From JAVVPO01 sp036655715 (GTDB lineage Bacteria; Bacillota; Clostridia; Lachnospirales; Cellulosilyticaceae), in contig JAVVPO010000040.1 in NCBI GenBank assembly GCA_036655715.1, forward strand, positions 1 to 20,763: a DNA stretch of 20,763 bases, in the 5' to 3' direction. Shown here piece after piece: positions 1 through 5,954 of this stretch (the first letter of the stretch is position 1; each line of letters opens with the position of its first letter). Below the pieces are notes generated by a model, which was not told where the DNA came from, made no database searches, and worked only from the letters and a program-made list of their open reading frames with translations. A program made the translations under genes and the position numbers.

Positions 1-12
1 TCCCCCTACGCA

Positions 13-40
13 AAGAAAGCCCCCTATCAAAAGATAGAGG
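13..40 (-). terminator. Rho-independent terminator after the ABC transporter operon
   Basis: On the minus strand an 8-bp stem (CCTCTATC / GATAGGGG, one G-U pair) closes a TTTT loop and is followed by the T-rich tail CTTTCTTT. It lies 17 bases past the stop of the binding-protein gene, where the operon should end. The tail is interrupted by cytosines, so termination may be incomplete. Confidence 0.6.
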
Positions 41-57
41 ACTCACCCACACTCATT

Positions 58-1107
58 TTATTCGTAAATAACAGCTTGAATTTCTGGATCATCAATGTTT
101 GTTGCATCAAACCATTTGAATCCTGTGTCGATGAACTCTGGATTTTCTTCACCTTTGTATGCTTTGTAAGCCGCTTCAACAGCTTTGTACCCAATACCAA
201 CTGGATCTTGAGTAATAGAACCTGCTGCAACACCAGCTCTAATTGCATCCATCATGATTTTACCTGAGTCAAATCCTACAATAGTAATTTGACCAACTTT
301 GTTAAGCTCTTTAACACCATTGATAACACCTGCTGCTGATCCTTCATTTGCTCCGTAGATACCTTTTACATCTGGATTAGCAGTCATAATAGCTTTTGCT
401 GCTTCTGTTGATTTTGCATGATCTCCATCACCATATTGTGGCTCTAATACTTGTATGTTTGGATAGTCGCTCTTCATTGTATCCATGAATCCATCACGAC
501 GGTCTTTTGCTGATTGGCTTGTTTGTCCATGTACAACTAAACCAACTTTACCTTCTCCACCAATTAACTCTGCCATTTTGTGTGCTGCTGCTGCTGCTGC
601 TGCATAATTATCAGTTGCACAAGTTGTTTTAACGATTGGACTATCTACCCCTGAGTCAAATCCTATAACTGGAATACCTGCTTTGTCTGCTTGTTCTAAG
701 TATGGAGTAGCTGCTTTTGAGTCAAGTGCTGCTAAACAAAGTGCTTGTGGCTTTTTAGCTAATGCTGCTTGAACCATTTCAAGTTGTTTATCAACTTGGT
801 CTTCTGTTTCTGGACCTTCAAAAGTTATTTTTACACCGAACTCTTCTGCTGCTTGCTCAGCTCCCATTTTAACTGCTTGCCAGAATTGATGTTGGAATCC
901 TTTTGATACAACTGGGATTAAGATTTCTGTTGGAGCCTCTGTTTTTGCTTCCTCTTTTTTCTCTTCTGCTGCTGGAGCTTCTTCTTTTTTCTCCTCCGCT
1001 GCTGGTGCTGCTGTATTCTCTGCTGGTTTACTTGATGAACATCCTGTGAACACACTCATAGCCATTGCAAAACTTAAACCTGCTACTAATAATTTTTTCA
1101 TCTTCAT
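58..1107 (-). CDS. Sugar ABC transporter substrate-binding lipoprotein (ribose/galactose-type, Peripla_BP_4 fold)
   Basis: This is the extracytoplasmic sugar receptor of the ABC importer encoded just upstream, 349 aa. I start it at the ATG at 1107, which has GGGAGG seven bases before it, not at the upstream in-frame ATG at 1137. The N-terminus is a lipoprotein signal: positive MKMKK, hydrophobic core, then FTGC with Cys23 as the lipidated residue. Residues about 24-60 are an Ala/Glu/Lys-rich spacer with a repeated AAEEKKEEA unit. The remainder is a type I periplasmic-binding fold with family landmarks FWQAVKMGAEQAA, IPVIGFDSGVDSP and ITIVGFDSG, ending in the DTGFKWFDATNID segment. A run of seven alanines (YAAAAAAAHK) is unusual. 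It is homologous to the anchored binding protein at 10089-11063. The ligand cannot be read from sequence; a pentose, hexose or deoxyhexose is likely. Confidence 0.93.
   Translation of the reverse strand: MKMKKLLVAGLSFAMAMSVFTGCSSSKPAENTAAPAAEEKKEEAPAAEEKKEEAKTEAPTEILIPVVSKGFQHQFWQAVKMGAEQAAEEFGVKITFEGPETEDQVDKQLEMVQAALAKKPQALCLAALDSKAATPYLEQADKAGIPVIGFDSGVDSPIVKTTCATDNYAAAAAAAHKMAELIGGEGKVGLVVHGQTSQSAKDRRDGFMDTMKSDYPNIQVLEPQYGDGDHAKSTEAAKAIMTANPDVKGIYGANEGSAAGVINGVKELNKVGQITIVGFDSGKIMMDAIRAGVAAGSITQDPVGIGYKAVEAAYKAYKGEENPEFIDTGFKWFDATNIDDPEIQAVIYE
583..603 (-). repeat. (GCA)7 triplet repeat encoding seven alanines
   Basis: Seven perfect tandem copies of GCA on the coding strand give a seven-alanine run inside the binding-protein gene. 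The region corresponds to the helix after the TDN segment. The paralogue at 10089-11063 has NVEASSVLTRHLA at the same place and no repeat. Confidence 0.9.
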
Positions 1108-1140
1108 ATCGTTTCCTCCCTCAATATAAAAAACCAATTT

Positions 1141-1212
1141 ATTCTTATTCTCCTCTTAGAGAAATTAGAATCACCATTTTTATTCTTATTCCTCCTCTAG
1201 AGAAATTAGAAT
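1141..1212 (-). repeat. Tandem 41-base repeat forming two stem-loops between permease and binding-protein genes
   Basis: Two near-identical 31-base copies start at 1141 and 1182, 41 bases apart. On the mRNA strand each copy begins ATTCTAATTTCTC and ends with GGAGAATAAGAAT or a close variant. The two halves can pair over about 12 of 13 positions in one copy and slightly fewer in the other. Neither stem is followed by a T-run, so these are not typical terminators. They lie in the spacer before the binding-protein ribosome binding site. A role in mRNA processing or 3'-segment stability, raising binding-protein output over permease, is inference. Confidence 0.7.
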
Positions 1213-1227
1213 GACTAAATTTAAAAA

Positions 1228-2256
1228 TTAGTTCTTCTTCCTTTTACGCATAATATCAAGCAGTACAGAAAGGATTAATACACATCCAATGATAACTGTT
1301 TGCCATTGCTGTGGCACAGCCATAACTTTAAGACCATTTGTAAGTGTACTCATAATGAATGCACCAATAACTGTTCCAAGGATAGTTCCCTCTCCACCAC
1401 TAAGTGATGTACCACCAATAACAACAGCTGCAATTGCATCAAGCTCATACCCTTGACCAAGTGCTGGTTGAGCAGATCCAAGACGAGATGCCATAATAAT
1501 ACCTGCAACTCCTGTAAATGCTCCACTTAAAGTATAGATAGCTGTTTTCCAAAGTTTAACATTAACCCCTGATAATCTTGTTGCTTCTTCATTACTACCA
1601 ATAGCAAAGTTATATCTTCCAAGTTTAGTCTTATTAAGAACAACTGCTGCAATAATAATCATTAAGATAAATACCCATACTGCATTTGGTATATTTACAC
1701 CAGGAATAATATTTCCAAGTGCGATATCTCTAAATACAAATTGAGTTGGAGCATCTAATGCTTTATCTGGGAAGTACACTGGGGCTGCCCCAGAGATAAC
1801 AAGAGATAATCCTTTAGTTACCATCATCATACCAAGTGTTGCAATGAATGGTGGTAAGTTTAATCTAGAAATAAGAGTCCCTGTAACGAATCCACATAAT
1901 GCACCTGCTAAAACAGCTACGATACATCCTACCCAAAGAGGCATTCCTAAATTACTAATTGTTACCGCTGCCATTACTGATGCAAATGTCATTACAGTTC
2001 CAAGAGAAAGGTCGATCCCTCCTGTAATAATAACAAAGGTAACACCTAATGCTAAGATACCATTTACACATGTTGCTAACACAATAGAGATAATGTTATC
2101 AAAAGTAAAGAAGAACTCTGATGCTATTGAAAAGAATATAAAGAGTATAATAAGTGCTGCAAAAGCTAAAACCTTTTGTGCTGCTGCACTATTAAAGAAA
2201 TCACCTATTTTATTTGGGGTTTTGGCATTTCCTGTCCCCACATTTAAATTAGCCAT
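1228..2256 (-). CDS. Sugar ABC transporter permease (RbsC/AraH family, BPD_transp_2)
   Basis: This is the membrane-spanning subunit of the sugar importer, 342 aa, forming the channel with the ATPase encoded before it. The start chosen is the ATG at 2256 (MANLNVGTG), which has GGGAGG a few bases upstream; the in-frame ATG at 2301 has no site and would overlap the ATPase. A short polar N-terminus of about 20 residues precedes a series of hydrophobic segments. Family landmarks are GGIDLSLGTVMTFASV in the first third, the loop LGRYNFAIGSNEEATRLSGV typical of these permeases, and the C-terminal AIAAVVIGGTSLSGGEGT, which is highly conserved in RbsC-type proteins. The order ATPase, permease, binding protein is the usual CUT2 order. 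Substrate is not determined. Confidence 0.93.
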   Translation of the reverse strand: MANLNVGTGNAKTPNKIGDFFNSAAAQKVLAFAALIILFIFFSIASEFFFTFDNIISIVLATCVNGILALGVTFVIITGGIDLSLGTVMTFASVMAAVTISNLGMPLWVGCIVAVLAGALCGFVTGTLISRLNLPPFIATLGMMMVTKGLSLVISGAAPVYFPDKALDAPTQFVFRDIALGNIIPGVNIPNAVWVFILMIIIAAVVLNKTKLGRYNFAIGSNEEATRLSGVNVKLWKTAIYTLSGAFTGVAGIIMASRLGSAQPALGQGYELDAIAAVVIGGTSLSGGEGTILGTVIGAFIMSTLTNGLKVMAVPQQWQTVIIGCVLILSVLLDIMRKRKKN

Positions 2257-2284
2257 ATTATTTTTTCCTCCCTGTTGGTTAGTC

Positions 2285-3778
2285 TTATCTATCTGTTGCA
2301 CACTTCATGATTGCTTCTTGAGTGGCTTGTTCAATGCCTATTTCTCCAGTTATTCTACCTTCACACATAACCATAATACGGTCACTAAGTCTTAATACCT
2401 CTGGAAGTTCTGAAGAAATCATAATAATTGATTTACCTTCCTCTGCTAACTCAGAGAGTAAATTATAGATTTCACTCTTTGCCCCTATATCAATTCCCCT
2501 TGTTGGTTCATCAAATATAAGTACATCACAGTCTCTAAGGAGCCATTTTGCAATAACTACTTTCTGCTGATTACCACCTGATAGATTCTTTATTTTTTGT
2601 TTGGAACTCGGTGTTTTGATGCCTAACTTTTGAATATACTTATCGGATATATCTGTGATTGTTTTAAAATTAGTAAATCCTACTTTTGTAAAATTATCTA
2701 CAGAAGCTAATGATATATTATCTTCTACTGATTCACTTACTGTAAGCCCATAGCGTTTTCTATCTTCTGATAGATATCCAATCCCATTTTCTACAGCATC
2801 TTTAGGTTGTCTAATCTTTACTTCTTTTCCTTTGATGAAAATTTGTCCACTATCAAACTTATCTGCTCCAAATATAGCTCTTGCAACTTCTGTTCTACCA
2901 GCACCCATTAAACCAGCAAACCCGAGTATCTCACCTTTGTGTAGTTTGAAGTTTACATTTTTAATGCTCTTACCTCTATTTAACCCCTTAACCTCTAAAA
3001 TAACTTCGCCTTTAGAGTTCTTACTACTTCCTCTTGGCTCTTGGTAAATCGTACGACCTACCATCATACTAATGATTTCATCTAATGTCACCGTTTTTGT
3101 TTCTACTGTGTTAACATAGCATCCATCACGCATGATTGTAATTCTATTAGTAATCTTTTTTAATTCTTCCATCCTATGAGATATGTAAACAATAGCAACA
3201 CCTTTGCTCTGTAAATCTTTGATAATCTTGAAGAGTTCTGCGATTTCAGAATCTGTTAGTGCTGCTGTAGGTTCATCCATAATTAGTATTGATGAATCAA
3301 ACGATAATGCTTTTGCTATTTCTATCATTTGTTGCTTAGCAACAGTTAACGTTCCTACTTTCACTTTTGGATCAAGGTCTAAGTTCATTCTATCAAAAAG
3401 CTCTTTTGCCTTTTTATTTGCTGTTGCATCATCAACAAATACTTTTCCACTTCCTACAAACTCTCTTCCTATAAAGATATTTTGAGCTGCTGTTAAGTGT
3501 GGCATAAGATTTAATTCTTGATGTATAATACTAATTCCTAATCCTTGTGCAGCCTTTGTATTGGGAACCTCTATTTCCTTTCCCTTATAGATGATTGTTC
3601 CTGCATCTTTTGTATATACTCCTGTGAGTATTTTCATAAGAGTTGATTTCCCCGCGCCATTTTCTCCCACAAGAGCGTGAACTTCTCCAGGGCGTAATTC
3701 CAATTTACAATTATCTAAAGCGCGAACCCCCGGAAATGATTTATCTATTCCCTCCATTACAAGTAATCTATCATCCAA
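2285..3778 (-). CDS. Sugar ABC transporter ATPase, two nucleotide-binding domains (RbsA/MglA/XylG family)
   Basis: Duplicated ATPase energising the sugar importer. The first domain has Walker A GENGAGKST near residue 40, signature segment VAKQQMIEIAKAL and Walker B LIMDEPTAAL. The second has the degenerate loop GLMGAGRTE in place of Walker A, signature LSGGNQQKV and Walker B LIFDEPTRGIDIG. This asymmetry is normal in CUT2 ATPases. The start is probably the TTG at 3778 (product about 497 aa). The in-frame ATG at 3793 (502 aa) overlaps the GGAGGTG that would be the ribosome binding site, which is correctly spaced only for the TTG. It is the first gene of the operon; the permease start lies 28 bases beyond its stop. 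A long AT-rich stretch upstream must carry the promoter, but I see no clear -35/-10 pair. Confidence 0.94.
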   Translation of the reverse strand: MDDRLLVMEGIDKSFPGVRALDNCKLELRPGEVHALVGENGAGKSTLMKILTGVYTKDAGTIIYKGKEIEVPNTKAAQGLGISIIHQELNLMPHLTAAQNIFIGREFVGSGKVFVDDATANKKAKELFDRMNLDLDPKVKVGTLTVAKQQMIEIAKALSFDSSILIMDEPTAALTDSEIAELFKIIKDLQSKGVAIVYISHRMEELKKITNRITIMRDGCYVNTVETKTVTLDEIISMMVGRTIYQEPRGSSKNSKGEVILEVKGLNRGKSIKNVNFKLHKGEILGFAGLMGAGRTEVARAIFGADKFDSGQIFIKGKEVKIRQPKDAVENGIGYLSEDRKRYGLTVSESVEDNISLASVDNFTKVGFTNFKTITDISDKYIQKLGIKTPSSKQKIKNLSGGNQQKVVIAKWLLRDCDVLIFDEPTRGIDIGAKSEIYNLLSELAEEGKSIIMISSELPEVLRLSDRIMVMCEGRITGEIGIEQATQEAIMKCATDR

Positions 3779-3938
3779 AATATTCACCTCCATTGTTTAA
3801 ATAAGCTATCAGCTTTTATCTAATTGTATCCTATATTTAATAATTACATAATAAACTATTTTCTAATTATTGTATAAATTTTTACTATTTGTTTTTAAAT
3901 TTTATGCTTTTCACTATTATTTCTGTTAATTTTGCATT

Positions 3939-3984
3939 AAAAATAGAGAAACTAAGTTTTAAGTCACCTAGTTCCTCTATTTTT
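3939..3984. terminator. Bidirectional-type terminator after yaaA
   Basis: Arms 3939-3956 and 3968-3984 pair as AAAAATAGAGaAACTA with TAGTTcCTCTATTTTT, with one mismatch. The stem ends in a run of five T on either strand. It lies 17 bases beyond the yaaA stop, so it should end the yaaA transcript. Confidence 0.8.
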
Positions 3985-4000
3985 AATCTTTATATTGTAT

Positions 4001-4768
4001 CTACCTTGTAAAAACTATATAAGCCTCACTTGAAAGCTCTTCATTAAACAAATAACCTTCTTCACTAAACCTCTTCACACCTTCTATAGTATCCACCCTA
4101 TTCTCTACTATATATTTCACAAATCTTCCTCTAGCCCTCTTGGCATAGGTTCCAACAATTTTATACTCTCCCTCTCTTAGTTCCTTAAATACCATTGTCA
4201 TCACTTTGAATGTTTCATTAACCTTTTTCAAATCAACTGCCTTACTATATTCATCAGATGCTACATTAAGCAATATCTTATCTCCAGTAGTTATCTCTAA
4301 CTGCTTGATCATATACTGAGTTAATTTATCTCTCCAATAACTATATAAATCTTTTCCTCTAGGATTTGCAAATTTGCTTCCCATCTCTAATCTATACTCT
4401 TTCACACTGTCTAAAGGGGTTAGTACCCCATATAAGCCAGATAAAATCCTTAGATGGTCTTGTGCAAACATCAGACTATCTCGTGAGAACTTATCCGCTT
4501 CTAAGCTTTTGAAAGCTTCCCCATAGAAGTACAGCATAGCAGGGTGCGCTTTAAATATATCTTCTTTAAAATATTTATACCTTTTGTAGTTTACTTCAGC
4601 AATACTTTCAGACACCTTCATAAACTTTCCTAAGTCTTCCGCCGTATATCCCATTAGTAATTCTATTAATACCTCAGTCTCTTTGGGAAACTTTAAATCA
4701 TTAAGTTCGAAGGCTACTCCTTCTTCTATTTCTCTAAATGTCTTAGTTGGAGACATGATTGTAATCAT
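4001..4768 (-). CDS. yaaA: YaaA family peroxide stress protein (UPF0246, DUF328)
   Basis: 255 aa, close to the family's usual length. Known members reduce damage from hydrogen peroxide by limiting free intracellular iron, and bind DNA in a fold with a helix-hairpin-helix-like element. Family landmarks are the N-terminal MSPTKTF, the central FAQDHLRILSGLYGVLTPLD, YRLEMGSKFANPRGKDLY, NVASDEYSKAVD and the near C-terminal YAKRARGRFVKYI. The start ATG at 4768 has AGGTGA just upstream; a second ATG four codons on is less likely. It diverges from bcp, a thiol peroxidase, across a 126-base AT-rich spacer. This pairing suggests a shared oxidative-stress function and possibly shared control. Confidence 0.93.
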   Translation of the reverse strand: MITIMSPTKTFREIEEGVAFELNDLKFPKETEVLIELLMGYTAEDLGKFMKVSESIAEVNYKRYKYFKEDIFKAHPAMLYFYGEAFKSLEADKFSRDSLMFAQDHLRILSGLYGVLTPLDSVKEYRLEMGSKFANPRGKDLYSYWRDKLTQYMIKQLEITTGDKILLNVASDEYSKAVDLKKVNETFKVMTMVFKELREGEYKIVGTYAKRARGRFVKYIVENRVDTIEGVKRFSEEGYLFNEELSSEAYIVFTR

Positions 4769-4795
4769 GCAATCACCTATCTTTCTACTCTTCTT

Positions 4796-4821
4796 TTAAA
4801 ATATATTTAAATATATTTTAA
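4796..4821. promoter_or_regulatory. 26-base perfect palindrome in the yaaA-bcp divergent spacer
   Basis: The 26 bases from 4796 to 4821 read identically on both strands (half-site TTAAAATATATTT). A second, shorter dyad, ATAATA-gt-TATTAT, lies at 4854-4867. Both sit between two divergent oxidative-stress genes, where an operator would be expected. The pure A/T composition makes a chance palindrome more likely than it would be in mixed sequence, so the regulatory reading is tentative. Confidence 0.35.
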
Positions 4822-4894
4822 CATATCCCTTTACAAATAGTAAGAGTTATATAATAATAGTTATTATAAATATACACTTACGGAGGATGAAACC

Positions 4895-5359
4895 ATGGAA
4901 AATACTATTTTAATAGAGGGTACTAAAGCCCCAGATTTTACACTAATGGGCTCTGATCAACAAGAACACAAATTAAGTGATTACCTTGGTAAGAAAGTTA
5001 TTCTATATTTCTATCCTAGAGATAATACACCTGGCTGTTCAACACAAGCCCAAGATTTCAAAGAATTCTCAGCTAAGTTCAATGACCAAAACACTGTTAT
5101 TATTGGTGTCAGCCGTGACTCACTTGCTTCTCACGATAAATTCATTGCCAAGTACGAACTACCTTTCCTACTTCTTTCTGATAAGGAAGAAGTGGTATGT
5201 AACCTTTACAACGTACTAAAAGAAAAAGTAGTTTGCGGCAAAACAGGTATCGGTATTGAAAGAAGTACTTTCATCATTGATGAGCAAGGAATCCTTTCTC
5301 AAATTCATCGTAAAGTAAAAGTAGCTGGTCACGTCCAAAGCCTTGTTTGTAACTTATAA
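4895..5359 (+). CDS. bcp: Thioredoxin-dependent thiol peroxidase, Bcp/PrxQ family, lacking the usual resolving cysteine
   Basis: Peroxiredoxin of 154 aa that reduces hydrogen and organic peroxides. The start ATG at 4895 has GGAGG eight bases upstream. The active-site segment FYPRDNTPGCSTQ carries Pro41, Thr45 and peroxidatic Cys48, with catalytic Arg123 in IERSTFIID. Most Bcp proteins have a second cysteine five residues after the first, as in C-T-x-E/Q-A-C. Here that position is Gln53 (CSTQAQDF). Remaining cysteines are 102, 114 and 152, so this is either a one-Cys enzyme or it uses a non-standard resolving residue. It is the only plus-strand gene in the window and diverges from yaaA. Confidence 0.94.
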   Translation: MENTILIEGTKAPDFTLMGSDQQEHKLSDYLGKKVILYFYPRDNTPGCSTQAQDFKEFSAKFNDQNTVIIGVSRDSLASHDKFIAKYELPFLLLSDKEEVVCNLYNVLKEKVVCGKTGIGIERSTFIIDEQGILSQIHRKVKVAGHVQSLVCNL

Positions 5360-5409
5360 TCAATTCATTGAATTTTATATAGTTCAATTGTATTTCCTCT
5401 TTAATATAA

Positions 5410-5459
5410 GAAACAGGTGAGCTACAATGACCCATCCGTCATTGCAGCTCACCTGTTTC
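5410..5459. terminator. Shared terminator hairpin between convergent bcp and the small membrane-protein gene
   Basis: Arms 5410-5431 and 5438-5459 pair over 22 positions with one mismatch around a 6-base loop. T-rich but interrupted tails follow on both strands. The stop of the 82-aa minus-strand gene lies inside the right arm, so the hairpin overlaps its last codons. Confidence 0.8.
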
Positions 5460-5687
5460 ATTTATTGCACACCTTACTCTCTCATACTTTCTAAATCCTA
5501 TCCACGCTAACATCCCTGCCACAAAAAGTCCTATCCCACCCAAATAAAAGGTTAAACTAGGTGAGAACCTCTCATAAACCATACCACCTATCAGACATTC
5601 ATTGAAGCATAGACATATTTTATCTTCTAGATATTGGCTTAGATAATCTCTTAGACACTCACCGTTTAATATATGTAATGTTTCCAT
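5439..5687 (-). CDS. Small predicted single-span membrane protein, 82 aa; N-terminus resembles DUF1835
   Basis: Function unknown. The gene is credible because GGAGGGTG lies about six bases before its ATG and it ends in a proper hairpin terminator. Residues 1-35 (METLHILNGECLRDYL, then ICLCFNECLIGG) recall the start of DUF1835 proteins, which begin with an H-I-x-N-G-D/E-x segment followed by a buried strand and a G-containing turn; this is a weak resemblance from memory. Residues about 46-64 (LTFYLGGIGLFVAGMLAWI) form one membrane span, followed by the positive stretch FRKYERVR. If the DUF1835 likeness is real, the protein is much shorter than that family and may be a truncated or rearranged copy. 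It is convergent with bcp. Confidence 0.55.
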   Translation of the reverse strand: METLHILNGECLRDYLSQYLEDKICLCFNECLIGGMVYERFSPSLTFYLGGIGLFVAGMLAWIGFRKYERVRCAINETGELQ

Positions 5688-5897
5688 TTAGTTCACCCTC
5701 CTATTAACTCTTTTAATTTTTTTTGCCTAGCTTCGTGGATATAAATTTGTTCCCCATTCTTCCTTCAAACTTATCTTATTACAATATATAATAACTTATC
5801 CATTTCATCAACCTTAGTCCCCTTACACAGTACATTTAAGTACCGTAAGTTGCCTTATCTATCTTAAAAATCGGCATCAAGGAATCGGGGGACACCT

Positions 5898-5936
5898 AAA
5901 AAAAATCACCCTAGACCTATTAGGCCCAAGGTGATT
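5898..5936 (-). terminator. Rho-independent terminator of the pyruvate:ferredoxin oxidoreductase gene
   Basis: On the minus strand ATCACCTTGGGCC pairs with GGTCTAGGGTGAT over 13 bp (four G-U pairs) around loop TAATA, and a run of eight T follows. It begins 18 bases after the stop codon. A textbook intrinsic terminator. Confidence 0.93.
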
Positions 5937-5954
5937 CTCATATTTTAATTAGGA

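Noticed and set aside
27..248. 73-residue minus-strand frame at the window start
   Set aside because: It lies in another frame of the binding-protein gene and shows only Leu/Lys/Gln-rich sequence of an out-of-frame translation.
1844..2395. 183-residue plus-strand frame opposite the permease and ATPase genes
   Set aside because: Antisense to two strongly supported genes, with no ribosome site or recognisable domain.
4854..4867. PerR box upstream of bcp
   Set aside because: The dyad ATAATA-gt-TATTAT has an even centre and does not fit the 7-1-7 PerR consensus, so it is mentioned only as an unassigned dyad.
5870..5900. Possible transposon end suggested by GGAATCGGGGGACACC
   Set aside because: The short G-rich string recalls ends of some Firmicute repeats, but there is no matching inverted copy or transposase nearby.
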